Shown one piece after another: positions 9,497 through 20,073 of a DNA stretch of 64,000 bases. Every line of letters starts with the position of its first letter. The stretch's first letter is position 1. Origin of the DNA: Calliopsis andreniformis (taxonomy: Eukaryota > Arthropoda > Insecta > Hymenoptera > Andrenidae); NCBI RefSeq assembly GCF_051401765.1, contig NW_027480542.1, forward strand, positions 1,364,001-1,428,000, written 5' to 3'. The notes below the pieces were generated by a model, which worked only from the letters and a program-made list of their open reading frames with translations, did not search any database and was not told the origin of the DNA. The position numbers were made by a program, and so were the translations under genes.

Positions 9497-10871
9497 TGTT
9501 AGAATCGCTTAAAGGAAGTGATCTAACTGGGGTCCGGACAAGGTGAGAATGAGGGTACAGAAAGAAACAAATACTCGATCAAATTTAAGTCGGCCCTTAA
9601 AAGGGCTTAAGTACGACGTTTATTATATTTTTCTTTGTCTTTGGGGGCTGGGGGTGGTTGAGGTCCTCGGCGGCTCCTTTGGTGGTCGGCGGTGAATCCG
9701 AGGGCCTTGTTTTTGGACGCCGGTCAGCGACGTTGGCGTCTGAAACGAAAATAGCGGCAGAACCGCGACGGTAAGCGAGCGTAAGTCAAGCTATACCAAA
9801 TAGTATCGACTCCTGGCTGTGACAACAAGCCTGTATGGAGGGGATAGCAATACCTTGCTTGTAACGCAAAGGTAAAGCAGTGGACTGTGTGATCGACTTT
9901 CCTTTAAAATTAAAGGGATCGTCGACCTGCAAGTGCGTAGAGATGAGAAACCTCTTCTCCACGTCTTATGCACCTTTTAAAGAGGTGCACGTCGGTTGAA
10001 TCTCTGCGAGAGCAGAGGTTCGCGAGCGTTGAAATGCACTGTCCCTAGCTGGTGCTAGGCTCAGAGGCAGGTGACGGCCAGAGACTCCACTACACCGTTC
10101 ACCTCGCCGTGTGCATCTATTCGTCACACGGGGGTTGCTTCTAAACGGTTAGTGAGGCGCGAGCAACGTAGAGGTGATAGGCACTTACGTTTACTCTGTC
10201 TGGATTTGCCCGTCAAACAAGGCTACTGAGCAGTGGGTTCGGTGCTCTTCCGACGATATGCAAACTCAGAGAATCGTGAAAATCACCGATTCCAAGAGTG
10301 TGTTCAATCGTTTTTTGCAATCTCTTTTTTGCAAGCTGATTCGTCTGTCGCACGTATAATACGTGTTGATCGAACAGACGAATAGACTAAGCCGCAAGAG
10401 AAGATCGTTCGGTCAGTGAGGATTCTGCTCTTCGAGTACTTCGAGCTTGTTGGAGAAACCAAGAAGCTCTGTTTGAAGTAACCTCGAAATGGCTGTACTT
10501 CTACTGATCGAACTGTTACCTGTCAAAGACTGGCACAAGACTGACTGCGAGAGTTGCGCGTGTCTCCGCGAAAGCGCGGAATACGCTCGTTAGCCGCCAC
10601 GCGGCGCTCGCTAATCAAACTGTGTCCTTTTCTAATCTTCGACAACTTTCTCTCTCTTTCCTTCAGGCTCGAACAGCTGACACAGGTCGTTCACCTGTTC
10701 GAGTTTAACTGTAATTTTCTAAAAACGAGTCCTTCGTCAAATTCACCGTGTTTGTTATTAGTGACACTGAATCCCCAACCGAAGGCGACCTTCGGTTGGG
10801 CACGTCGATCAACATACAACGGCTTTTCGTAACGAAATAGAGTTCTCAATATATTAACTCTTTTTTAAACA
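9497..10871 (-). repeat. 3' LTR of the BEL/Pao element
   Basis: 1375 bp, identical by eye to the 5' LTR. On - it carries AATAAA at about 9619-9624 (TTTATT on +), a candidate polyadenylation signal. Short frames inside it occur in both LTRs and are not genes. Confidence 0.95.
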
Positions 10872-10885
10872 TACCGCCCCCCTTG
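10872..10885 (-). other. Polypurine tract of the BEL/Pao element
   Basis: On -, AAGGGGGGCGGTA abuts the 3' LTR, where plus-strand DNA synthesis should start. Confidence 0.7.
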
Positions 10886-11069
10886 CACGGTCCGTGCAAT
10901 AGAGAATGTCAGTATGTTTGTTCCGAAGGAAACTCGTCTCGTAAAACTCGAAAGATAGAGCTTTATTACCGCGAATGAGAGAGAAAATTTGCTGAAAGAG
11001 AAGTTCAATTGAGCTGAACTCCCTCACAGCGTTATCGTGAACTCCAATCAAATAGAAATTTAATTGAAC

Positions 11070-11678
11070 TTACTTTCTAGCTGGAGGAGACGAGCTTCGA
11101 TGCTGAAGCAGCCTCATTGAGGTCTCTACGGCAATCCCCACGGCCGTCCGCGTTAATTCCTCAAGAGAGGGCCCTTGAGGACGCGTGGGTCGGCGTGAGC
11201 GACTCGCCACCGCCGTGCTCCTGCCGGTTTCGTTCGGCCGCGTGCTGGTCGACGTTGGTGCGGCCCGTCGTCCTGACTCCCGTGGCTTTTGTCGGGTCCT
11301 GCTGGAAGCTGGATTTTCCGAGGTTGCAGCTCGCGGTGCCTTTCCCTTTTCCTCTTTGGGCGTTGGTGCAGCTGCCGCTTTCCACGCCACCGACGTCAGC
11401 CGTTGGTCTCTGTCCCATCGGAGGACGTAGCGTCCCCCGGGGACCGTACACCGGTATCGCCTCGTAGTCTTCGGGATATGTCCCGGTACACGGAGCTCCA
11501 GGTCATCCGTTCTGAGGACCCATTCCTCCTTCTTTTCCTTCGCGGGTTTTTCCTCGTTCCGGCTTGCCTCCGGTGTGGCCGGAAGACTTGTGTGGTCCAG
11601 CGCCTGCTCGACCAAATTCAGACACCTTTCAAAGGTGTCTGACATCTCCTTTTGCGTAACCACAGTGTCAGTTTCCAT
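11070..11678 (-). CDS. Accessory open frame downstream of BEL pol, unknown function
   Basis: 202 codons from the first ATG (11678-11676); the frame is open further upstream to about 11910 but only through a GTG. It sits in the env position between pol and the 3' LTR, which most BEL/Pao elements leave empty. There is no signal peptide or transmembrane segment, so it is not an Env. It is Lys/Arg/Pro/Ser-rich (EEKPAKEKKEEW; then GRRAAPTSTSTRPNE). A central block, RRYRCTVPGGRYVLRWDRDQ, looks like a small folded unit. The C-terminus is basic and ends SSSPPARK. It may be a nucleic-acid-binding accessory protein, or a frame preserved by chance. The region just upstream contains AAGGTGAGC, a good splice-donor match. 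Confidence 0.45.
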   Translation of the reverse strand: METDTVVTQKEMSDTFERCLNLVEQALDHTSLPATPEASRNEEKPAKEKKEEWVLRTDDLELRVPGHIPKTTRRYRCTVPGGRYVLRWDRDQRLTSVAWKAAAAPTPKEEKGKAPRAATSENPASSRTRQKPRESGRRAAPTSTSTRPNETGRSTAVASRSRRPTRPQGPSLEELTRTAVGIAVETSMRLLQHRSSSPPARK

Positions 11679-11910
11679 TGCTGGCTTGAGACTAATTAGT
11701 CTATCGCTTTCCGGACTCAATTTTCGGTAGCATCCGCGATTTTGTGGGGGCGCTTCTTCCCTTGGAGTGAGAGAGACGCAACCACTTCGTCTCCCCTCTC
11801 TGTTATCGCTTTGGACGTAGGGGGGGTGTCTTGCGAGCGTTTGTCTTTCAAACTGAACGGTCGCGCTCACCTTTGTGTCACCCTCGATTTTACCGAAAAT
11901 CGTTAGATGT

Positions 11911-14900
11911 TTATTTCACCTGTTCGACCTCGGCAACCGTTGTCGAATCTGGCTCATCTACGGGTAACCTACACATCCTTGTAATCGGACGTGTGTATGT
12001 GGACTTTGCTGTACGTACTTTTACAACCCGTACATTTCCGTCCTTCCCCGGGAAAACCTCCTCAATTCTTCCCATCTCCCACTGATTAGGGAGAAGAAGA
12101 GGATTCTGCACTAACACCAGATCCCCTGGTTGCAGTTGCAGTTGAGTAGTGCGCCACTTATAGCGATTTTGTAGGTGCGTGAGATAATCTCGCGTCCAAT
12201 GCCTCCATAGCTGTTCGTGGAATTTTTGAATCGCTCTCCAACGCGACAATCGCGAGAGTTTTTCATTTTCCACGGACTGCAGCGGAATCGCATTTAGTGG
12301 TCCGCCTGTCAGGAAGTGACCGGGCGTAAGAGACGCATAGTCGTCTGGGTCGTCACTCAGAGGAGCGATCGGTCGCGAGTTAAGACTCGCTTCGATCTTG
12401 CAGAGCAACGTCTGCATTTCCTCTCCCGTTGGTGTGAACTCTCCCAACGTGCGTTTCAAATGGTGTTTCACCGATTTCACGCCGGCCTCCTGCATTCCAC
12501 CGAAGTGTGGGGCACTGGGTGGATTGAACCGCCACTGAATGCCCATAGCACCGCATTTATTATGCGTATCTGCTGCAGAAAATACTGCACGACAGTGCTG
12601 TTGTAATTCTCGATCGGCACCGACGAAATTGGTTCCATTGTCACTGAAAATGCAGGACGGGATTCCTCGTCGTGCAACAAACCGATCGAGTGCGGCTAAG
12701 AACGCGCTCGTCGTGTAGTCATGGACGAGTTCGATATGGACAGCCTTCGTAGCGTAACAAACAAACACCGCGATGTACGCTTTGTGAGCTGTTTTGCCTC
12801 GGCCCGCGGAGTCGCGGACACGGTAAGGTCCCGCGTAGTCCACTCCACAATTGTCGAATGCTCTTGACGGGCGGCAGCGCTCCGGGGTCAGATGCTGCAT
12901 TATTTGCGTGGACGTGTTGCCTCGCCATCTTACGCATCGCATGCATTTGTTGACCACGGTTTTCGCTGCATTTCGACAACCGAGGATCCAATAATTTTGC
13001 CTGACAGTGTGCAAGGTCAACTGCAAGCCCCCATGCAACGTATCTACGTGGCACTGCCTAATTATTAATGTCGAAACATAATGCTTAGGCAGTATTATCG
13101 GGTGCTTGGTTTCCCATGCAAGCATCGCATTCTCCAGTCTTCCACCGACTCGTATGACGTCCTTATCATCGAGGAACGGGTTGAGACTTTTCAAGGGAGA
13201 CTTCACGGGGATACTGCGATGATTTTTTAAGCATCGGTATTCCTCTGCGAAATGCGAGCCCTGTATATGGCGTGCGAGGCGCTCAGCTGCGTTACGCATT
13301 TCTGACGCCTCGATTATTTGACCGGCGTTTGACCTTTGATTGACGCGCGACGGTCTTCGCCAACGAAGACAGTACGCCGTTACGCGTAACAGTTTTCTCC
13401 ATGATTGAAATCGGTATAGAAAATTCCATTCCGGTTTCGGAGTTGCTACGTGTGCATGCGCTATGCGCTTGCCTTCATCGGTCTCAACGGAAGCGGGGAG
13501 GGCTGGCCATCTCGCTTCCGTTTCTTTCAGCCAAGTCGGTCCAAACATCCATAATTCCGACTGCAAAAAATCTGCAGCGTCCATCCCGCGCGAATTCAAA
13601 TCCGCAGGGTTTGAACGTGTAGGAACATAGCGCCATTCAGCGTTAGGAAGTGATGTTTGTACTTTCGACACGCGGTTGGCTACCACAACCTTCCAAGTCG
13701 ATGGATGTTTTTTCAGCCAAGCGAGAGCGATCGTGGAATCGGTCCAACAAACGACACGATCTGTCTTTATTGCAAGTGAATTTGTTACATGCAAAATTAG
13801 CTCGGCAAGCAGTACGGCCCCGTTCAACTCAAGTATTGGGATCGACTGTGTTTTTATAGGAGCCACTCGCGTTTTTGCCATCAACAGTGATGTAAACACA
13901 CCATTGTCTGTCGTTGTCACTCTTAAGTAGGTAACGGCAGAATAGGCTGCGAGTGATGCGTCACAAAATCCGTGCAGCTCCACGGAAATCGTGTCGGCTC
14001 CATATCGGATCCATCGGGGAAGTCTCCAATTATTCAATCTAGTCCAATCTGCACAAAATGTGTTCCACATTTTGAGCGTCTCCGCGGAAACATGCGCATC
14101 CCACTGGATTTTTTCCAGCCACTGGGATTGCATCAGGATTTTTGCGCGAATCACGATTGGCGAAAGCCAGCCGAGAGGATCGTATAATTTTGCAATTTCC
14201 GAAAACAAAGTGCGCTTTGTAATCGGTGTTGCAGATGGTTGGAATCGTTGTAGATTGAAATAGAAAAAATCTCCGGATGGAATCCACCGCAGCCCGAGTA
14301 CCTTTAATTCGGAATCATCAAACAAATTAAGGTTGACTGCATGTGAGTGCGAGCTCTGTGGAATATTTCGTAATAAATCTGACGAATTTCCAGCCCATTT
14401 GCGAAGGTTAAATCCACCTCGCTGTAGGAGCTCGCACGTTTGTTTACGGATTTGCTCTAATAACGGTTTGTCAGGAGCTCCCATAAACACATCGTCTACA
14501 TAGACGTCCTTCTCGAGGATAGGAGCGGCGAGCGGGTAACGGTCGCCGTCCTGTTTTTGCAACTCGAGAAGAGTTCGCATCGATAAGTATGGAGCACATG
14601 CCGTACCGTAGGTCACGGTATTTAACTCGAACGCGATAGTGCGTTCGGTTTCTGGCGTGCGCCACACGATGCTCTGAAAACGACGATCCTCTGGAGCGAC
14701 GAGAATTTGTCGAAACATCTTCTCGATATCCGCTACCAACACGTATTCATACAGACGCCACCTTGTTAGTACAGAGGTGATATCGTTCTGTAATTTCGGT
14801 CCTACGTGTAGGATGTCGTTCAGCGAGTGTCCTCCCGCTGTTCTACTGGAGGCGTTAAATACGACGCGCAGCTTTGTCGTAGCGCTCTCCGTTCGTATGA

Positions 14901-17226
14901 CGGCTCGATGCGGAATATAAAGTCGAGTTTTGTCTAGCGACTCTAAGCGAGTCATATGACTCATCGATTCATATTCAGTGAGAAATTCACTGTATTCTCG
15001 CACGAGATTTTTGTCAAGGTCCAATTTTTTTCTCAGCCTTGTCAACGCGGAGAGAGCTATTGGGAGAGATTCTCCCAAACACTCGTCCGGGTTCGTTCGG
15101 CTAAAGGGCAGACGGACGATGAACCTGCCCGTCGCGTCTCGCGCGACTGTGTTTGCGAAGTAAGCCTCGCATTCTTCCTCGGCCTTGGTGTTTACCAACT
15201 TCGAGGGAATCTCCTCTATTTCCCAAAACTTCCGTATTGCTTTATCAAGCGATTCGAGGATGTTGCAATGCAGCGTCCTCACGGGGTTTGGTTCAGAGGT
15301 TGCTGCGCCGACCGGTCCAGACAAAACCCAGCCCAAAGCGGTTTCCTGAACGATCGGTCCTTTGTTGCTTATCCGACGAAGTCCTTGTCGAATAAGACTG
15401 GCGTAGACCTCTGCACCGATCAGTACCTCGATGGGGCGATCCGATGCGGGGTCTGGGTCCGCTAACGCCAGCCCACGCAGCACGGTGCATGCCGGTACGC
15501 GAACTGACGGCGGGACATAGGAGGTGATTCTCGACACGATGTATGCACTGGTGCGGAACGCCTCTGCAGTGTTACTCGTCGAGGTGAACTCCATGTCCAC
15601 GCTGTGCGAAATGGTTTGAGTCAATCCGCCCCCCAAACCCAATACAGTGGCCGGGGTTTTCCTTCTCGCTAGTCTTAGATCATTTGCTAAGCTAGCGGAA
15701 ATGAACGAAGCTTCTGAACCTTGGTCAATGAGTGCACGCGCTATACGCGACGTGCCTCCCTTGCCATGAACTCGCACATTCGCTGTTGCCAGAAACACAG
15801 CTCTGGTACCGCTCTCTGTCGCACTACAGTGAGACGTCACCGCGGCCTTTGACGTAGAAGCACGAGGTTCCGTGTTTACGTTTGCAGGACTGCGTGCAGG
15901 AACGTTGTTGCGTCCCGCTTCCCGCTTGCCCTGCTGTGGCTTATTCGTCGAACGACGACTGCCAGTACCAGATTTTCTTGCTTCAAAGTGCAGGAGTGCA
16001 TGATGCCCTCCGTTGCACTTGACGCAGGCTGCGCTTTTTGGACAGTGTGTAACTGTGTGAGTGGAAGCCAAGCAGTTTAGACAACACTGGTTGACTTTAA
16101 TATATTGGAAGCGTTGTTCTGGTGTAAACGACTTGAACTTTTTGCACGAAGTAACTTCGTGCGCTTGTTCACAGAACACACATCCATGAGACGTAGTGGG
16201 AATGTTCTCGACGACAGCATTATGTTGTCGTATGCGAGGTTTTGATGTGAGGTCACCCGTTTTCTTGTGTAGCGGGTTAATCAACACATGCAACCTGTGC
16301 TCTTGCTCCCTGAGAAAGTCCAACATCTCATTAAATGAGGGGACTTCTGAGTTGAGCTTTTGCGTGCCCTCCCACTCCCATTCTAGGGATTGGTCCAATT
16401 TAGATTTGATCAGGATGACCAACACGTCGCTGTAGTGCTCTACCTTGCGCCCCAGCTTCTGGAGCGCGGCGAGCGTTTGTTTCCAGCCGACGGTGACCTG
16501 TTGCAGGCTTTCTATGTCGCCCGTCCTGATCGGCTTCAGCTTCGTGAATGTTGCGAGTAGCTGAAGCACCATACGACGTGGGTTCCCGAATTGTTCGGTT
16601 AGGGTATCCCACGCCGGCTTGAAATTACGATCCGCAATTTCAAGCGTGGCAATCGATGCGAGTGCCTCTCCTTCCAAGCAGCCGTTCAGATATTGCAAAC
16701 GTTGTGCATCTGATAACCGTTGATCTTTTATTATGCTTGCGGTAAACAGATCCGCAAAGTGACACCACTTTCGCGGATCTCCGCTAAATCTCGGTAAGTT
16801 CTGCTTGGGAAGCTCAAGCGTACTAGGCTGGCCTGTTGCTCCGGCACCCGCGGTATTCCCGGGGTTACCGAATCCAGCCGATCCCTTTTCCTGTATGAGG
16901 GTGTCCAATTCCGTCATCAGGAAGTCCTGAGCTTCATGGAACGCATCTTCTGCATCATCCATCGTACTCTCGCAGAAGAAGGGTATGACCTTGCGTTTGC
17001 TGTCAGGGACTTCCTTTTTGAGCTGTTTAACTCGCTCTTGGATGTCCCTCCAAACGTCAGTCACATATTCCAACTTCTGCTTGAGGAGAGAGATGGTGTA
17101 ATTATTTCGCCCCTTTTTCTTCAGATTAGTCACGAGTCGGGTCATTCCCCGAATTCGTGACTGAATATCCTCCATCTCAACCTCCAGGGCAGGAAGAGTC
17201 ATCTGCTCCTTGGTAGGGTTCGACAT
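11911..17226 (-). CDS. BEL/Pao Gag-Pol polyprotein (1771 aa)
   Basis: One uninterrupted frame. Coiled N-terminal Gag about 1-130; DUF1759-like Gag about 140-300 (LPRFSGDPRKW); zinc-knuckle cluster about 348-405 (CVFCEQAHEVTSC, CCLNC...HC, CVKCNGGHH); aspartic protease with DQGS in place of DTG/DSG at about 500, as usual in the Pao DUF1758 family; RT about 780-930 with LRVVFNAS, VADIEKMF and catalytic YVDD at 909-912; RNase H about 1085-1200 (GFCDAS, TDST); integrase with HHCC finger about 1393-1434, then catalytic D in VDYAGP (1463), D in SDNGTN (1528) and E in MQEAGVKS (about 1579). Length matches complete BEL elements. The ATG at 17226 is 80 nt past the primer site. All catalytic residues are present. 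Confidence 0.95.
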   Translation of the reverse strand: MSNPTKEQMTLPALEVEMEDIQSRIRGMTRLVTNLKKKGRNNYTISLLKQKLEYVTDVWRDIQERVKQLKKEVPDSKRKVIPFFCESTMDDAEDAFHEAQDFLMTELDTLIQEKGSAGFGNPGNTAGAGATGQPSTLELPKQNLPRFSGDPRKWCHFADLFTASIIKDQRLSDAQRLQYLNGCLEGEALASIATLEIADRNFKPAWDTLTEQFGNPRRMVLQLLATFTKLKPIRTGDIESLQQVTVGWKQTLAALQKLGRKVEHYSDVLVILIKSKLDQSLEWEWEGTQKLNSEVPSFNEMLDFLREQEHRLHVLINPLHKKTGDLTSKPRIRQHNAVVENIPTTSHGCVFCEQAHEVTSCKKFKSFTPEQRFQYIKVNQCCLNCLASTHTVTHCPKSAACVKCNGGHHALLHFEARKSGTGSRRSTNKPQQGKREAGRNNVPARSPANVNTEPRASTSKAAVTSHCSATESGTRAVFLATANVRVHGKGGTSRIARALIDQGSEASFISASLANDLRLARRKTPATVLGLGGGLTQTISHSVDMEFTSTSNTAEAFRTSAYIVSRITSYVPPSVRVPACTVLRGLALADPDPASDRPIEVLIGAEVYASLIRQGLRRISNKGPIVQETALGWVLSGPVGAATSEPNPVRTLHCNILESLDKAIRKFWEIEEIPSKLVNTKAEEECEAYFANTVARDATGRFIVRLPFSRTNPDECLGESLPIALSALTRLRKKLDLDKNLVREYSEFLTEYESMSHMTRLESLDKTRLYIPHRAVIRTESATTKLRVVFNASSRTAGGHSLNDILHVGPKLQNDITSVLTRWRLYEYVLVADIEKMFRQILVAPEDRRFQSIVWRTPETERTIAFELNTVTYGTACAPYLSMRTLLELQKQDGDRYPLAAPILEKDVYVDDVFMGAPDKPLLEQIRKQTCELLQRGGFNLRKWAGNSSDLLRNIPQSSHSHAVNLNLFDDSELKVLGLRWIPSGDFFYFNLQRFQPSATPITKRTLFSEIAKLYDPLGWLSPIVIRAKILMQSQWLEKIQWDAHVSAETLKMWNTFCADWTRLNNWRLPRWIRYGADTISVELHGFCDASLAAYSAVTYLRVTTTDNGVFTSLLMAKTRVAPIKTQSIPILELNGAVLLAELILHVTNSLAIKTDRVVCWTDSTIALAWLKKHPSTWKVVVANRVSKVQTSLPNAEWRYVPTRSNPADLNSRGMDAADFLQSELWMFGPTWLKETEARWPALPASVETDEGKRIAHAHVATPKPEWNFLYRFQSWRKLLRVTAYCLRWRRPSRVNQRSNAGQIIEASEMRNAAERLARHIQGSHFAEEYRCLKNHRSIPVKSPLKSLNPFLDDKDVIRVGGRLENAMLAWETKHPIILPKHYVSTLIIRQCHVDTLHGGLQLTLHTVRQNYWILGCRNAAKTVVNKCMRCVRWRGNTSTQIMQHLTPERCRPSRAFDNCGVDYAGPYRVRDSAGRGKTAHKAYIAVFVCYATKAVHIELVHDYTTSAFLAALDRFVARRGIPSCIFSDNGTNFVGADRELQQHCRAVFSAADTHNKCGAMGIQWRFNPPSAPHFGGMQEAGVKSVKHHLKRTLGEFTPTGEEMQTLLCKIEASLNSRPIAPLSDDPDDYASLTPGHFLTGGPLNAIPLQSVENEKLSRLSRWRAIQKFHEQLWRHWTRDYLTHLQNRYKWRTTQLQLQPGDLVLVQNPLLLPNQWEMGRIEEVFPGKDGNVRVVKVRTAKSTYTRPITRMCRLPVDEPDSTTVAEVEQVK

Positions 17227-17305
17227 GGCGATATAATTCGAGAGGTAAACTCTGCTCGAATGTCAACCTGAAGTGAACGCTTCTTTCACCCTTTCTCAAC
17301 CTTTC

Positions 17306-17323
17306 AATCCGGCTCGAAGGACC
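17306..17323 (-). other. BEL primer-binding site, matches tRNA-Tyr 3' end
   Basis: On + the 18 bases AATCCGGCTCGAAGGACC equal the 3' end of animal tRNA-Tyr up to the last base of CCA. Three bases separate it from the 5' LTR. The tRNA identity is from memory of eukaryotic tRNA-Tyr acceptor stems. Confidence 0.75.
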
Positions 17324-17326
17324 TTT

Positions 17327-18701
17327 TGTTAGAATCGCTTAAAGGAAGTGATCTAACTGGGGTCCGGACAAGGTGAGAATGAGGGTACAGAAAGAAACAA
17401 ATACTCGATCAAATTTAAGTCGGCCCTTAAAAGGGCTTAAGTACGACGTTTATTATATTTTTCTTTGTCTTTGGGGGCTGGGGGTGGTTGAGGTCCTCGG
17501 CGGCTCCTTTGGTGGTCGGCGGTGAATCCGAGGGCCTTGTTTTTGGACGCCGGTCAGCGACGTTGGCGTCTGAAACGAAAATAGCGGCAGAACCGCGACG
17601 GTAAGCGAGCGTAAGTCAAGCTATACCAAATAGTATCGACTCCTGGCTGTGACAACAAGCCTGTATGGAGGGGATAGCAATACCTTGCTTGTAACGCAAA
17701 GGTAAAGCAGTGGACTGTGTGATCGACTTTCCTTTAAAATTAAAGGGATCGTCGACCTGCAAGTGCGTAGAGATGAGAAACCTCTTCTCCACGTCTTATG
17801 CACCTTTTAAAGAGGTGCACGTCGGTTGAATCTCTGCGAGAGCAGAGGTTCGCGAGCGTTGAAATGCACTGTCCCTAGCTGGTGCTAGGCTCAGAGGCAG
17901 GTGACGGCCAGAGACTCCACTACACCGTTCACCTCGCCGTGTGCATCTATTCGTCACACGGGGGTTGCTTCTAAACGGTTAGTGAGGCGCGAGCAACGTA
18001 GAGGTGATAGGCACTTACGTTTACTCTGTCTGGATTTGCCCGTCAAACAAGGCTACTGAGCAGTGGGTTCGGTGCTCTTCCGACGATATGCAAACTCAGA
18101 GAATCGTGAAAATCACCGATTCCAAGAGTGTGTTCAATCGTTTTTTGCAATCTCTTTTTTGCAAGCTGATTCGTCTGTCGCACGTATAATACGTGTTGAT
18201 CGAACAGACGAATAGACTAAGCCGCAAGAGAAGATCGTTCGGTCAGTGAGGATTCTGCTCTTCGAGTACTTCGAGCTTGTTGGAGAAACCAAGAAGCTCT
18301 GTTTGAAGTAACCTCGAAATGGCTGTACTTCTACTGATCGAACTGTTACCTGTCAAAGACTGGCACAAGACTGACTGCGAGAGTTGCGCGTGTCTCCGCG
18401 AAAGCGCGGAATACGCTCGTTAGCCGCCACGCGGCGCTCGCTAATCAAACTGTGTCCTTTTCTAATCTTCGACAACTTTCTCTCTCTTTCCTTCAGGCTC
18501 GAACAGCTGACACAGGTCGTTCACCTGTTCGAGTTTAACTGTAATTTTCTAAAAACGAGTCCTTCGTCAAATTCACCGTGTTTGTTATTAGTGACACTGA
18601 ATCCCCAACCGAAGGCGACCTTCGGTTGGGCACGTCGATCAACATACAACGGCTTTTCGTAACGAAATAGAGTTCTCAATATATTAACTCTTTTTTAAAC
18701 A
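17327..18701 (-). repeat. 5' LTR of the BEL/Pao element
   Basis: 1375 bp, same ends and sequence as the left LTR. On - it should hold the promoter. AATAAA on - lies at about 17449-17454. Confidence 0.95.
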
Positions 18702-18706
18702 TGCTG

Positions 18707-20063
18707 ATTATGCTGACTTTCAACGGGGGGAGTGATCACCGGTGTGACTCCCAGGCCACTATCAGACTACAACGTCCGACTTCACGCCGAAGGATGGAGG
18801 CAATAACCCGTTCCTACCCTCAGCCCCAGCCTCCGTTTCACCCCTGCTTTACTGGCCCGGGCCTATGCAGGGTGTGCCTTCGGCCGGGGGTACGCCTTCA
18901 TCGAAGTCCGTGCCATGATTCCTCCCTATTCGTAGCTAAAGGTGGTATAAGACGTTGGGCCCACCGGACTTCTCAGACGCATTCGAGTCCTGCTAAGAAC
19001 CCGATCTTGGCTTGCACCAAATCGCTGCGAATTCGTCCTCGATCGAAGCCTCCCTAAGCTAACCTGCATTACACACAAAGTTCCCCGTGCGCGCACCCTA
19101 GGACCAGCTATCCTGGTACCTTCCCCCCCTCAACTAATCTTCCCCCCACCCTCTCCGTTGTCGAGCCAGCTGAATTTCGCCGAAATCGTCTCATTGATCT
19201 AATGACGATTCGTCTGTCGATCAAACTATCGACGATATCAGCTCCGTCAGTGTTTTTGACGCGTCTCTTTTTCCCCAGAATCTACCCTCCCTCCCCCCTT
19301 ATGCCCAGAGACGCAGAAAGCTCCCCCCCTCCCGTTGACGGATAAGCAGTTCTAGATCCCCTTACCCCACGGCGTTGACCCCCCACCCACTCATCCCCCC
19401 ACCCTCTCGCGTGCTTTTACTCCCTTATGCTCTAGCTCCTCTAGGTCCCTGTATCTACCTACCGTTCCCCTGGAGGCTTCCGATCTCAGAATTCGCAGCT
19501 CGTTCGTTGAATCGCTACAGTGCTGAGATGAGGTGTGAACCTTCCTCATCTCCGGCCTCTGTACTTCTTCCTTCTCAGGAAGGTATTTCCGTACGGAATC
19601 CCCATATCCTTTCGGATAGGTAGTCTTGGAATTGGCTTCCCGTCAGACGGCTCGCCGTTTCCATTTCTTTTGCGTTCTAGGATGCACACCGTTTGTTAAG
19701 TAGAGAGAGTATTTCATGGACAGACTCCTCGTCCCTATGTTCTATGTTTCCAGGGAACTGTGGGACGAGCAGTCTCGGGTAACTGTGGACCCTCCCCTGC
19801 TCCTATGTTTCGCCTTTTACAGTTCAACTATGGAGCAGGTGATTCGCAAGGATCGGGAGTCCTCTAGATCTATGCTCTGCCTCCCCACAGAGGTTCGCTG
19901 TGAAGCTAGATTGGCCCGCGGATTCGGACACATTCGCTACTCCTTGCCTATTCTTCGGCATTGCTGCTTCAATGTGGCCCAGTTTCGCTTAGGATACGTT
20001 TGATTCTAGTGCAAGGTATCTCTCTCTACTCTCCCGTTGTGCACCCTATTCTCTCTGTTGATG
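18707..20063. other. Unrecognised GC-moderate segment, no gene seen
   Basis: 1.36 kb between the BEL target duplication and the poly(A) end of LINE copy D. It opens with ATTATGCTGAC, continuing the BEL target site. I find no convincing long frame, LTR, terminal repeat or similarity to other parts of the window. Sequence texture (mixed C-rich runs such as CCCCCCCTCAACTAATC) recalls LINE leader regions, but this is only an impression. Confidence 0.4.
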
Positions 20064-20073
20064 TTTTTTTTTT

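Larger units (their letters stand above)
9497..18701 (-). mobile_element. Complete BEL/Pao LTR retrotransposon
   Basis: Two LTRs of exactly 1375 bp (9497-10871, 17327-18701) start TGTTAGAATCG and end TTTAAACA on +. A 5-bp target duplication, TGCTG, lies at 9492-9496 and 18702-18706. On - the order is 5' LTR (right), primer site, gag-pol, a second open frame, purine tract, 3' LTR (left). The LTRs look identical wherever I compared them and carry the same spurious frames at a constant 7830-bp offset. Gag-pol is uninterrupted. The element is young and may be active. It inserted into a TGCTGATTA-type sequence next to telomeric repeats. Confidence 0.95.

Noticed and set aside
9791..10832. Three short frames repeated exactly at 17621-18662
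   Set aside because: They repeat because they lie in the two BEL LTRs; no protein features.
17306..17323. A tRNA gene (also 26140-26157)
   Set aside because: Only the 3' 18 nt of tRNA-Tyr and tRNA-Trp are matched, at the exact primer-site position of each LTR element; no cloverleaf exists.
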